This document shows, one piece after another, positions 35,301-46,600 of a DNA stretch of 64,000 nucleotides. Source of the stretch: Hydractinia symbiolongicarpus (Eukaryota; Cnidaria; Hydrozoa; Anthoathecata; Hydractiniidae). The translations under genes and the position numbers were made by a program. How positions within the stretch are numbered: the first letter of the stretch is position 1; each line of letters starts with the position of its first letter. The notes beneath the pieces were generated by a model. It was not told the origin of the DNA. It made no database searches and saw nothing but the letters and a program-made list of their open reading frames with translations. The stretch spans positions 3,658,001 to 3,722,000 of the forward strand of contig NC_079882.1 of NCBI RefSeq assembly GCF_029227915.1, read 5' to 3'.

Positions 35301-36368
35301 TTCCTGACCTTACTGACTTTCCTGACATTTCTAGAAAGTGGACTATTGATTATTATTGACTAGTGGATTATTATTATTATTCCAAATATTTATACAGGAA
35401 ATAACCACTTCATTGTTGGAAACACTGTTATCAACGTAGGTCCTGTGTTCTGAATGTATATATCAGGTATACACCGGCATTGCCTACCAAATATCTCTCA
35501 CATGGCATGGGTTAACCCGTAGCTGTGGTGAAGACACTTGTTAAACATGCCTGCGCTGTGGACCAAACCACGGACCTTGTGATTACGAAGCAAACTCCAT
35601 AAGGACCAGCGTTTTTACACTGGTCAGTGTGTTTCTCTGACAGGTCGAAAATAAAAAATTTATAAATCGTCAACAAGGGCTGAGAAGTTACTGGGATAGC
35701 AAAGAGAAACAAATGTATTTCCCTTCCTCGGACTAAATAAACATTGAACTTATTAGCATTCAACAAGAGGCAAAAAAATAGTAATTACTTGGGATCTAGG
35801 TTGGAAAGGCATTCTTTAAAAAGCAATGTCTGAAAGTTTTCAAAGACATGCCATACAGATGTTTTTAGGACGAAAATGTGATGTAAAAACAACAACGATT
35901 TATTTCAAGTTTTTGTTTCAATAAAATTTTTAACTACTATTTGGAGATATAATTTGCATGCTTATAAGAAAGTAAACAGTATGTTCCCAGGGTTCTTCTC
36001 CTGGTATTCCTCTTGAGGACAGTGACGTAAAAGGGAGCCTGGAAACGAGGATATCATGTTTGGCAGTTTTATATCTTTATTGTCCTAACCTTATAAATGA
36101 AAAAAGAACGATTTTCTTTGAGGATCAATTTTACCTCAAAATAATATTATATGCTGTAAAGATAAATCTTCAATACTTAAAATTGCCGAAAAAATATTAC
36201 AAAATAAACAAAAAAATACCGTTTCACAAGATATACCAAGCAACCCTAAAAAAAGCCATGTGTAGATAAGGTTTAAACTCGAGTGATAATTCCTTTCTTT
36301 TCTTGACGTGAAAACTAGCGTTTCTTACCTTTAACAGTCAAAAATATAAAGATGTAAACCAACTGCAT
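32335..36368 (-). CDS. VEGF: VEGF/PDGF-like secreted growth factor, copy B
   Basis: Tandem paralog of copy A on the same strand. Placed exons: 36368-36329 (MQLVYIFIFLTVK, signal-peptide start), 34990-34909 (VLRILKKVTSIDEFRRQF, the pre-VEGF-domain motif), 34550-34491 (contains VEKRGSN, a possible processing site), 34406-34212 and 33510-33347 (VEGF domain: KCEPRSKVIEIP, KRCGGCC, EKCRCECKRK), and 32496-32335 (CDCICSK, CQCECA, CAC tail, stop). All eight knot cysteines are present. Exon 5 is 164 nt in both copies, with the same phases. Copy B lacks the long Lys-rich segment. Exon 1 ends in phase 1, whereas the strong acceptor at 34990 needs phase 0. Either one exon is missing between 34991 and 36328, or a weaker acceptor at about 34957 is used, which does keep phase but leaves a very short signal peptide. 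The minisatellite is in the intron between the two VEGF-domain exons. Confidence 0.88.
33636..34178. repeat. 20-bp minisatellite in VEGF-B intron
   Basis: About 27 tandem copies of a unit close to AACAATATTCTTATTTTTTA. Variants include AACCAACATTC, GTTTTTTA and AAGCAATATTC, and a higher-order pattern of variant units recurs. It fills most of the 701-bp intron between the two VEGF-domain exons. Confidence 0.95.
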
Positions 36369-38340
36369 TGTTGTCACAGTTTGTGAGTCTAACGAAAAAG
36401 CAGCAATCGATTTTCAAACTTTATGATGTATTAGCCAAAATATTTGTTCAGGTGTACAAAAGCGTTTAGCAACTTACTCCACAGTCTCCTAACATTACAA
36501 ACACAATTTTAAATGAGTCATCGATTTTTTATTGGAAGCTTCGTTAAGAATATGTGTCTCTAATCACTCTTAGCAAACATTTTCCTAAAGGTAAGGGCTT
36601 TGCCTAACGTGCTCTAGAAAAAAAAGTAAAAAGAAGAAAAAGGGTAACTGAGAAAATCGAAAAAGGAAGGGAGTTAAATTCACTGCTTTTAATTCTTTTT
36701 TGAAATTCAACAACGCCATGGCTTATAAGTTTCAAATAATTTGCAATAACCTTTCCCAACAAAAGCCATATATTTTTGTAAACTAGGTAACAGGTGTTAA
36801 GCTTAGTTATATAGATGTTAAAAGTAAATTCTTCCATACATCAATTAATAGTACACAGTCTCTATAGTTTATAGCTTTTTTTAGTTTTTAGTTTATTTTA
36901 CTTTTCTTTTAAGTAATAACACAGTCTCTAAACATTCGATTCTAAGGTTCTTTGACCAAGCAGGGCCGACAAATTTCCTGGAAACACTATTTTCTCCATT
37001 TTAGCACAGTAAAATTTAAATTAAGTGCAGTTTAAAACCTCTATATTGCTTCCACTTTTAAAATCAATTCGTTGGCACTGCAAATATGTTTTTAATTCCT
37101 ATTAAATTCCTATAACTTCCTATTAAATTATGGGTTTATTGTTTTTCTGCGAAAAATCAACCGTAAAAAGGGATTTGTCAAATTGTCAATGTACATTTAT
37201 TTGTTGTAAGAAATTCAATGATTACTAGGTCTCTATAAGATAAAGCATGCTGAAAAAAGAACAAAAACTAAATCAACAAGGAGCGCTGCGGCCTAAAGAT
37301 TTCCGCCATTAGCAAGTACCTAGGCAACCCAGGGTTTTCAATACCCTAGAGGCCCGCAAATTATCGCAGATAAACTTAAAAGACCAAAAATGTGAAACAT
37401 AACATTTAATAACTTGAAATTCTAAAGTTCAAGTCTATATCATGTTGTATTTTTAACTTTTTTAATAATAAAATTACATCCCTAAAATCGATCTTGAAAA
37501 TTCTGAAAATTTTATGTCAAATCTTGTTGTAAAATTGCATTCTCTTTCCCAGAGTTTTTTGAGATAATTTTTTCTCTTACTGTATAGCTAATACTGTATA
37601 GCTATTTAGCAATCTTACCATGACCACAGCAGTCTCTTTTAAATAAATCATTTCTCTTCTGGGTGTGATTTAATAAAAAACCTTTGCATTAGAAAAAAAA
37701 TGGTCATTTTTTATAAGAAATTTTGAAATAAGAAAATAAGTGTTTCTTACTTAAAAATTCACCATTCTTTTTTTTATGACAGGTCTTCAAATTATAAGAA
37801 ATCAAATCCACTCCATCCTACTAAAAAAGCCTCAAATATAGTGTTCCCAATACTTCCAAAAAAAAGGCCGACCCATTGTTTATTTATCGTAACTTGGTTC
37901 ATACAATCGAGTATGATGTAAAACTTGGTTAAGACAAAGATAATGAAGTACACATCTGTTAGACAGGCAGTTGTACTGCGTATTTACTTCCAAATTCCAC
38001 GATATAAAAATTGGGAAAAAATAAGCCCTAAACAAACTTTCAGTAAGCAACAAAAAACTGATGAGGCAAGCAAAAACAAAAAGACAATATCAGTGTAAAA
38101 GAACTTGCATAAATTAAGACTGCAAAATTAATAACGAACCTGAAAATGACGCACACGCATTTTCACTTCACATGGTGGTTCTTCCTTGAAAGGAAAGAGC
38201 AGAGACAAAAAGAGTCCCATTTGGCGTGAAAAGTACGGGTCTGGAACTTGGCAAGGGAGCGCTAACATACCTAGTGTAGATACCGCTAGCATGCCATTGT
38301 AATTACGAGCAAGCATGTCGCTCGGTCAAGTTAAGGCTAG
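36369..38340. other. Spacer upstream of VEGF-B
   Basis: About 2 kb between the VEGF-B start codon and the Penelope-like element. It is AT-rich, with short open frames that match nothing I recognise. The VEGF-B promoter should lie at the left end, but no TATA box stands out. Confidence 0.5.
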
Positions 38341-38689
38341 TTATAGTTTAATTTTTATGAATTTCGATCCTCTGCAATTATATAAATACATGCTCAACAT
38401 CATTTTACTTTGCCCGATGATGGGAGAAGGATCTTCCGAAACGTCGCCTACTAAACTATCATGTTCAAGAAATGATGAACTTTCCACAGTAATATGAATA
38501 CTGAAACAAACAAACCGAAATAATATCTTTAATAATATCAAACAGCAATATGGAGAATCCATATTGGCAGAAGTCAGATCGCTAGAGGAAATCAAGAATA
38601 AAATACACTCGATACTCTAACCATCTTCGGTTTTCTCTACGTTGTCTTCACAAAGAAATAACACCTAAAGATCTTCGACTTACCTGCAG

Positions 38690-40488
38690 AGTAAAGACTG
38701 AAAGAAGTAAGAAAATCTGACAACGCGCAAGCCGCCAGTTGTTGCAAGAAAGAATCCACCTAAATCACGTAACACTTAACACTCACATCGCCAAATACTT
38801 GATCAGCATCAAATCAAGACTTTCCATCGACCAATATAAACAGGTTAAGAATATTCATGATACCGCGTATGAAAAAGAAATCGGAGATCAGTTATCGACA
38901 GATATCGGAGATCGGTTAAAGACACCTTAAAAAGTTCAACAAAATCAATGACAGATTCAATGATGATACACAAACGGGTATAGGCAAGAGCAAATGGATT
39001 GTCAATCTCTCCAACAGACAACTCAGGACAAAGGAAACAAACCTTCTAACAGAAGCAATGAATTTCTGTATGACACCAGCTTCAATTCCAAAGAAAGAAA
39101 TAGTTGCGAAAGTGGAAGAGGCAATTAAAGATCTACCAAAAGAAGAGGCAGACACAGTAAGAGCTAAAGTAAGCCTCATGCTACAGAAAAACAAAACACC
39201 AAAGGACAATTTGCAAAAATCTGAGAGACTGTCATTGAAGAATCTAAAGAAGGACAAAGATATCATAACCCTACCGGCAGACAAGGGGAGAACAACGGTT
39301 ATTATGAATACACCTGACAACATCAACAAATGCAACGAAAACATCAACAACGGGCCTTACAAACTTCTCAAGAAGGATTCTACAAAAGTCATCAAACGAG
39401 AAGCGAAGAACACCTTAATGGAGTTAAAGAGACTACCAAAAATTCATAAACAGGGAAATCCAATTCGACCAATAGTCTCCTACACTGGAACACCGTTATA
39501 CAACCTATCAAAATTTGTTGCTTCTATCCTCAGCAAATTTACAGCAAGTGACCACAGCATAAACTCAAAAGAATTTTCGGAATACATAAGAGAAATAAGG
39601 ATAGCAGAAGACGAATGTATGGTATCATTTGATGTCATATCACTCTACACAAATGTTCCCATAAAAGACACCTTAAACATCATTAAAGACCTTATCGAAA
39701 ACGATGCTGCATTCGGTAAAAAGACGAAGATTCCAGTACCGAATTTTCTGCGTTTGGTCGAACTTGTTCTAACCAGAACATGGTATCTGTTTAACAAGAA
39801 CTTCTACACTCAAACAGACGGAGTTGCCATGGGAGGCCCTGCATCATCAGTAGTCGCAGAAATATACATGCAAGCACACGAGACAACAGCATTAGTCACA
39901 TCAGACAGACGTCCAAAGGTTTGGAGAAGATTTGTTGACGACGTATTCGCCATAATCAAAAATCTCATCTGGAAGAGTTCCATGAACACATCAACGGCCT
40001 ACATCGACAAATCAAATTTACTGTTGAGCTTGAACACGATAGAAGTATCGCTTTCCTGGACACTTTGGTCAAACGCAAGAATGGTTTCACATCAGTTTCA
40101 GTGTATCGTTAACCAACACACCCTGACCAGTACCTTAACTTCGAATCAAACCATCAGAAATCTTGCAAAGAAAGTGTCATATCTTCATTACTGAATCGTT
40201 CCAACAGCGTAGTCAGTGACAAACAGGAGAGGAAAGAAGAAATTCGACGTGTAAGAAATGCATTAATTGCAAATGGATAAAGTCATCACGCAAGTAGAAA
40301 ATAAAATGAAGGGAAGATGCAATGGAGACAACAAGGAAACATCAGAGGAATCTATCGCATCAGCATTCCTACCCTTCGTACCGGGTACCAGCGAGATCCT
40401 TCGTCGAGTTTTAAGGCAACACAAAATCAAATGCATTCTTAACTCTAAAGACACCCTAACACTTTGTCTAAACCAAAAGACAAAATAA
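38690..40488 (+). pseudogene. Penelope-like reverse transcriptase, broken
   Basis: RT of a Penelope-like element, which would copy its RNA at a nicked or telomeric target. Visible motifs: KWIVNLSNRQLRTKET (about 38993), MNFCMTPASIPKKEIVAKVE, the fingers motif LPKIHKQGNPIRPIVSY, motif A FDVISLYTNVP with the catalytic Asp, motif B DGVAMGGPASSVVAEIYM, motif C RRFVDDVFAI with the Asp pair, and the post-RT linker LPFVPGTSEILRRVLRQH. The longest open stretch (39058-40194) stays in the RT frame only to about 39957, where a single-base loss in an A run shifts it. An in-frame stop then occurs near 40109, and another frame break lies near 38930. The copy is therefore non-functional. Upstream coding remnants in another frame include LLQERIHLNHVTLNTHIAKY. 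Confidence 0.88.
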
Positions 40489-40564
40489 ACCTGAAAGTCT
40501 TTTGGTTTAGACAAAGTGCTTCTTTAGAGTTAAGAATGCATTTGATCTTGTGTTGCCTGAAAAC
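40407..40564. repeat. Inverted repeat (fold-back) at the element's 3' end
   Basis: Arms 40407-40482 and 40497-40564 are inverted copies, about 70 bp each with a 14-bp spacer and a small deletion in the second arm. The arms encode the same LRQHKIKCILNSK stretch on opposite strands. Confidence 0.9.
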
Positions 40565-40705
40565 GGAACAATTGTTTTCCCATTTTGGTAGAAAAATTGA
40601 CGGTATCGATTTAATGGGATAAAAAAATTTTTTCAAGAACATTGCCAAAACTTCTAGATAAAAATCTGAAGGAAAAAGAGTGTTACATAAAAAACTTTCC
40701 AAAAA

Positions 40706-40808
40706 GCGGACACTTAATTAGAGGACACTTAATTAGCGTACACACTAATTAGCGGACACTCTAATTAGCGGACACTCTAATTGCCGAACAATCTAATTAG
40801 CGGACATT
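40706..40808. repeat. 15-16 bp minisatellite, AGCGGACACTCTAATT
   Basis: About 6.5 imperfect copies of AGCGGACACTCTAATT and variants (AGAGGACACTTAATT, GCCGAACAATCTAATT). Units of this type often occur at the ends of pogo/Tigger-like DNA transposons, so this may be a transposon end that has expanded. Confidence 0.85.
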
Positions 40809-41064
40809 ATTTTTTGCACCAACGAGTAAATGTGGCTTTAAAATAGACAAAAATAAATAATTTTTCTAACATTTTTTTCAACCATTTTACAACTTTTGTA
40901 TCCAGCTTGCTTTTAATCTCGTCAATTTATTTTATCAACCACTTTATCAGCTTGTTATGGCCATGAAAGCGATATATAACAGGAACCTAATGTAATCAAC
41001 TTAGATGAAGTAGATTGGAAAGTAAGCTCCTTAGAGTAAAATGTGTAAATAAATATATTTAGAA

Positions 41065-41166
41065 ATGTCTGGAAATATAGAAGAGATTTCATCCGATGAT
41101 GATGACGCAGGTGGTGATAATTCTGTGATTGAGAAAAAGAAGTTTTTATTGCCACAACGATCATAA
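41065..41166 (+). pseudogene. Short acidic ORF remnant
   Basis: Frame from ATG 41065 to TAA 41164: MSGNIEEISSDDDDAGGDN followed by SVIEKKKFLLPQRS. The next codons continue with LEERETLPSFKKTRARQDK after the stop, so coding character persists past it. It may be a broken transposon or host exon near the adjacent minisatellite. The family is unknown. Confidence 0.3.
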
Positions 41167-41329
41167 TTAGAGGAAAGAGAAACTCTTCCCTCCTTTAAAA
41201 AGACTAGAGCTCGTCAAGATAAATAGCAGAAAGTAACAATTACGAAGACTTTAAAGATCTGTAAAGATTTGAAGTTTGGTTAGTTATCATTATGTTAATA
41301 ATATATTATCACTAGTCGATAAGGCCCGT

Positions 41330-41660
41330 GGAGAAATCCACTTAGGCAAAAGGACAATAGAAAAATAGATTGTTTAAGGTGCTTTGCTGACGTCAGCATT
41401 GCATAAACAGAAATAAATTTAGTTTATTCGTTGCCTGTGATGTTTGGAGGTAAGAACGTTGATCACAATAATGTATAAGATCATATATTTTCGACGAACG
41501 CCTAAGAAGATATAAGGGCTTAAAATGTTTTTGCTAAAAACACACAAAAAATTTTTTTCAGAACTTTGTATACCTGTTGCCTTCATCGTATAAATCTTGA
41601 AGCGCTGAAAATGTATAGGATCATGTATATTTGATACATAGTTGCAGAGATATTGACGCC
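41330..41660. repeat. Degenerate repeat family, left of NXPE
   Basis: Two units, about 41460-41515 and 41582-41655, each with an AATGTATA(A/G)GATCAT core followed by a TTCGAC or TTTGAT motif and an AGATAT end. Preceded by GATAAGGCCCGTGGAG and a GACGTCAGCA motif near 41390. The same family recurs right of NXPE. Confidence 0.65.
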
Positions 41661-42190
41661 ATTAACCTGTCCATTCCGAAACGAATTCGGGGGCCCAGGT
41701 TTTAGAAACTTACTAAATTGGTCTCAGGTCCCTAGTCCCTAGTTGCCAACGCAGTAAAAAATCATTGACGTCACCACCTCGTTTCCAAGTTATCTAGCCT
41801 CAAAGTCTTAGGTGCACTGTAATTGCTTCATTATTTTAATATAGGATATTGACGTTAAAGTAGTGTTATTGACGTCGCGCCATAACGTCTGAATATTTAC
41901 CATATTAGACATGCATTTTTCGGCAATATCAAAGGAAAACTTTGCCTTTCACAGATTCACGGAACTGGCGTATTATTATATAGATTTGTACTATTATTAT
42001 ATAGATTGAAATCCATTTTTGATTTTTGTAATAGAGTAAAGGAACTTGGAATATTCGTAAATAAAGAACTGACATGACAACTAGCCATGTAATTAACTTC
42101 ACGAACTTTAACTTTAATTAATCAATTTTTCGTGGTAGAGATAAACGATAACAGAAATTTAAACTTCTTCTTGCCGATGTTGAAAGTAAA

Positions 42191-43606
42191 ATGTTTCGAT
42201 ACAAGATTGGTAAATTTATCCTTCTAACAGGAGGATGTCTCTTCTTCGTGCAATATTCCATACTGTTCTACTACAGGCAAAGAGGAGACGTTTTTATACG
42301 TAATAATAGTTGTTATCAAGTTTCCACACCAAACATACCGAAAGTAAGAATGCTCAGCGGATTTTCAAGATTGAGAAAAACAATGCAAGAACCTTGTAAA
42401 CAAAATATGTTATGGAGTCAAAGAAAGCAAAATAATTCCTTTTTACGAACAGATTTTGATAGTACGCAATTTATTTTAACATCAGATGCTTCAGGAAGTT
42501 CAGTCGCCATTAATATTATAACCTATGCAAACGGAGAGAAAAAAAATTATGGAGGCGATTTTTGGTGGATGGAAATACGAGGCACCAGTTCGATATATTC
42601 TGATATCTTAGATAACATGGATGGTACCTATGAGGCGCAGTTTCGACTACCAGAAGCTGGTAAATATGAAATCAAATTGACTTTAGAATTTAGTCAGTGC
42701 GACGGATTACGCGATCCTCCTGTATGGTGGTTCATCAATGGAACAGAACATGGAAAATATCAAACAGCCATACTTGATAAGTCAAGTGATTATATAGACA
42801 AAAGTAAGAAATTATATGTTGAAAACAAATCTCGAAAAGCAGTGAAGCTATCATCGGATAAAAATAAGTATGATTTAAGCTGCAAGTATATTAACCATCC
42901 ACATGGGTACTGGAAAACAATTGGAAGCGAGAAAAAATATACCACCTATACTGAATTGAAACATAAAAAAGAAGCAAGTTTTCCAAAAAAAAATAATACA
43001 TTTTGGGTTTATGGTGATTCAGTTGGAATGCAATTTTATAGTTATCTGTTGAAGAATCATACAATATGCAGTCAGTTTAGACATTGTCGGGCAGATAAAG
43101 GCTGGATTTATCCATTTTTACCTGGAATCTCTATAAAAAAATACGATCAAAAAGATTTTAATGAAACAATAACATTAAATAAGATTGAGAGTATACTAAC
43201 AGACAAATTAATGGTGAACAGTAAAAGTATATTCCTAATTAATTTTGGATTGCATATGATGATGGATCTATCATTTATGAAAGCATCCCAACTTTTTCTA
43301 AACTTCATAAAACTACTGAAAACCTTGAGAAAGAAACAGGAAATAGCTAAAATTATTTGGAAAACTACAACTCCAGTTCTTTCTAAAAAAGGAATGAATT
43401 CTGAAAGATTTTTAACAAGACAGCGAATTATTCTATGGAACGCTTTCACTAAAGAAGTTATTTGCAGGGAAGGAATACCAATTCTTGATGTATATGAAAT
43501 GGCAGCATCATATCCAGAAGGAAGTACGGACGGAGTACACTTTGCAGACAAAGTTTTCGAGAGCGCAGCTGTTGCCTTGATAACACATATCCAATATGCT
43601 ATTTAA
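42191..43606 (+). CDS. NXPE: NXPE-family protein (neurexophilin-like + PC-esterase domain)
   Basis: Single-exon 471-residue protein. A signal anchor at about residues 8-29 (FILLTGGCLFFVQYSILFYY) predicts a type II Golgi/secretory membrane protein or a secreted form. The N-terminal half fits the neurexophilin/filamin-like module: SVAINIITYANGEKKNYGGD, then DNMDGTYEAQFRLPEAGKYE. The C-terminal half fits the PC-esterase (GDSL-like) domain: GYWK near residues 238-241, the GDS box at 275-277 in WVYGDSVGMQF with Ser277 the predicted nucleophile, FGLHMM, and the C-terminal DGVHF at 447-451 giving Asp447 and His450. So Ser, Asp and His are all present, and esterase or acyltransferase activity is possible; substrates of animal NXPE proteins are not well settled. 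The length is slightly below human NXPEs (about 550). No intron interrupts the frame. One degenerate repeat family flanks both sides. Confidence 0.92.
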   Translation: MFRYKIGKFILLTGGCLFFVQYSILFYYRQRGDVFIRNNSCYQVSTPNIPKVRMLSGFSRLRKTMQEPCKQNMLWSQRKQNNSFLRTDFDSTQFILTSDASGSSVAINIITYANGEKKNYGGDFWWMEIRGTSSIYSDILDNMDGTYEAQFRLPEAGKYEIKLTLEFSQCDGLRDPPVWWFINGTEHGKYQTAILDKSSDYIDKSKKLYVENKSRKAVKLSSDKNKYDLSCKYINHPHGYWKTIGSEKKYTTYTELKHKKEASFPKKNNTFWVYGDSVGMQFYSYLLKNHTICSQFRHCRADKGWIYPFLPGISIKKYDQKDFNETITLNKIESILTDKLMVNSKSIFLINFGLHMMMDLSFMKASQLFLNFIKLLKTLRKKQEIAKIIWKTTTPVLSKKGMNSERFLTRQRIILWNAFTKEVICREGIPILDVYEMAASYPEGSTDGVHFADKVFESAAVALITHIQYAI

Positions 43607-46600
43607 TTTATAAACTTGTATGGTGTATCGTCAACTTGCTTCAAAATTTATGTTATGCATAATTTTAGACAGACTTTGCTTTAGAAAGCTTGCAGCATGT
43701 TTGTTAGCCTGCTCTACTGACCTTTCTTCGAGGATATTAAAATTGACTTTTTCTCATATTAAAGTCTAATTTTTAACAGTTTTATATTTTGGGTCCAGTG
43801 TGTCGTCCTCCAGAGTTTTAGGTGAAAATTTACCCTAAACATGTACTTTTTATATCTCTACGAACATTTTCCATATCAAAACATTCCTAGGTCTTTGTGT
43901 CTAGACTTTTTTTGTTATGATGGCTGTAACATGTAACTTGATTTATTATGGAGCCATTCGGTCTGGTCTTCAAAATCAATACTGTTAACATGAACTTTTA
44001 TTCAGCAGCCGTGCCATGCTCAATTCGCCTCTCCTTTAATCTATATTTCAAAATAGGTGCACGACAAACCAATATGGGCTTTTTATGGGCTAGCAATACA
44101 AAGTTTTAAAAGTAAGTATCTAATATTAGTTGTACAACATTTCTAATACAACTGTGGAATTATAAAGTTTAAGTTTAGCTAGATGTAATGATCGCGGTAA
44201 TTAATTAACTTTACCTGTTTCCAGGTGTACACAATCTTTATTCAATTGATAATCTTTACTGTCCTTCTTTATTGTGTAGAGCTCTATACAATCTTTTTTG
44301 TGTAGTCATTTGAATTTTGATGACGTCAGCAATGACCCGTCCATATAGGAAGAAAAATTTAGAAACTTTTTTATTTTTGTAGACAATTGTTTGTTTAAAT
44401 TGAAACAAAGCTGTTAGCTGGCTACCAAACAAATTTGCTGGGTCAAACGAAAAACCAATATAATAGTCGGTATCCCGTGGAAACCGTCATTTGATTTTTG
44501 ATGACATAAGCAATAAGCAGTCCATACACAAAAAAATTAGAACTTATTTAGTCGTAGTTTCCAAGTGTAGAGTTTGAAATGCTGATCAAGATAATGTATA
44601 GGATCGTGTACTTTCAACCAACGATTAAGAAGATATAAGGGTCTAAAAATTTGCCTTCATAGTGTAGATTTTGAAACACTGATGAAGAAAATGTAAAAAA
44701 TTGTGTACTTTCGACAAATGGTTGCAGAGAGTTTAAAAAAGGCGATAAGGCCGGTTGAAAATCCACTTTGGCAAAAACAAAATCACAAAGATCCGTCGTG
44801 TGAATTTTGATGACATCAGCAATAACTTGTCGATGCACAAAGCTGTTTATGCAAAATTTTTTTAGCCGTTACCTGAATTGTGTGGAGCTTGAATCGCTGA
44901 CGAAAATAATGTATAGGATCGCGCGTTTTCCATCAGCACTTCAGGAGATATAGTTGTTTTAACCACCAATGTGCAAATGTTTTTAATATAAATGTGCATA
45001 CCTGTTGCCTTCATCGTATAGAGCTTACAACGCCGATCAAGAAAATGTATAGGATCTTGTACTTTGGACAAACAGTTACGGAAATATTGTGGTTTGAAGG
45101 TTTAATAGAAGATTTAATTTGACTGAAACAGTCCAAGCCAGCCTTGCCATTAGAGACCATTTTGACAGAACAGCCAGGATTTAGCGTGACAAACATTGCA
45201 GCCCTCTAATCACTCCTCCTTTTAGTTCCTCTTTTATCATCACTGTGGCATAAGACAATAGTGAAAACTTGCGATGTAACTAGCTACCAAAAAAATTTTT
45301 ACTAGATATGGTTGAAGCTTGAACCAGTTATAATATCCAAGTGCTTCAAAAATTCAAAATTTTCTTGGTACACGTCTTTTCGTATACCTCGTAGGTTGAT
45401 TAAGTGCACGAGCGTGTATTTCATATTTTTGTGCACCAAAAAACATTGCATGCACACGCGTGTACGCCATTCGTGCACCTTAATGACAGTTTTTTAATTA
45501 ATTTTTGTTTGTAATAAAACGAATATAGGAATATATAAATTAAATTCTGATTTAAGAATTGCCACTCGGTAAACTTTTTTATTATTTATTTCTTGTCCTA
45601 ATAGAAAATTTGCGCATGTAAACCTGCGACGTACAAAATCAAACCATGTTGTTAAAACTGCGGAGTAGAGTCAGAGGGTCAGTAAAAACAACAGTGATCT
45701 AGGAGTCTATTTCGAATGTTCAATCTCACTCATAATAAATAATATGAGTATAAAATAAACAAACACTAACACATTATTTTGTCTGGGGCGGGTTGATCGA
45801 GAATTTTTTTTACATTTTGGAATTTTTTCATAACAGGGCGCCGAGTTGCACCTGCCTCTCGGTTCACATGATGTTGTTCACAGTCCCTCTAGGCTATGGG
45901 CTAAGAGGCGTAAACGTTTACGGTCGTACTCTAAGTCTCGGGACAAACGTATCTTTAATTAATTTAATACTTTTAAGGATGCGTGTTTTTGAACCATAGC
46001 GTAAAACCCGTTTTTTCATATTTTGATAAAATGTGTCACTTCTTTGCTCTCTGATCGTTCACTTCCAGGTGCTACCCTTTTTAACAACAATGATGCTATA
46101 ACTACTTTGACGAACATTGTCTTGCTATAAAAAACTGCTTTTGTCAATTTGGATTAGGTATGTTTTTTTTGCTTTTAAGGTACGCTTTCAAAAGATAAAA
46201 TATGACAGCTTTGTAATAACAAACCGTCCTACTATTTTCCCGCGTTTCTGTGTACGAAGATATGGCGTTAAAGATTCTTAGACGCTGCAAATATTTATTA
46301 TTCCACCTTATATTCTCCAATTTTGTCATCGTTTATAAGCATAGATATCACTTCTTTCATGAAAAGCCACTAATGGGAGTATTAATATTTGTTGGTCACA
46401 GCATTTCTGTCTAAAAAACCTGGTTTATCTCAAAGACCTCTGGTGACGAAAATGTCAGAGAACCAGAAAACAATACAAGCGACAGATGAAGTATTTATTT
46501 TTTTTATGCAATGAATCTTGACTTAAACAACGACGATATATGTAACTTTCAGAGAAAGAATTTTAGTACAGTCGATGAAAAAGAGGTGAAAGAAAGTAAT

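Larger units (their letters stand above)
38341..40564 (+). mobile_element. Penelope-like retroelement, truncated and folded back
   Basis: Starts with a terminal segment (about 38351-38489) almost identical to 14850-14988, followed by a coding region for a Penelope-type reverse transcriptase, and ends with an inverted duplication of its own 3' coding tail (40407-40482 versus 40497-40564). The GIY-YIG endonuclease expected downstream of the RT is absent. It lies between VEGF-B and NXPE with no intact host gene disrupted. Confidence 0.85.

Noticed and set aside
35470-35660. Minus-strand stretch resembling a tRNA-derived repeat (TTCGTAATCACAAGGTCC, GGTTTGGTCC)
   Set aside because: B-box is imperfect and no cloverleaf arms pair. 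Too weak to call.
38128-38316. 62-codon minus-strand frame beside the Penelope element
   Set aside because: No recognised motif. Looks like chance or repeat-derived sequence.
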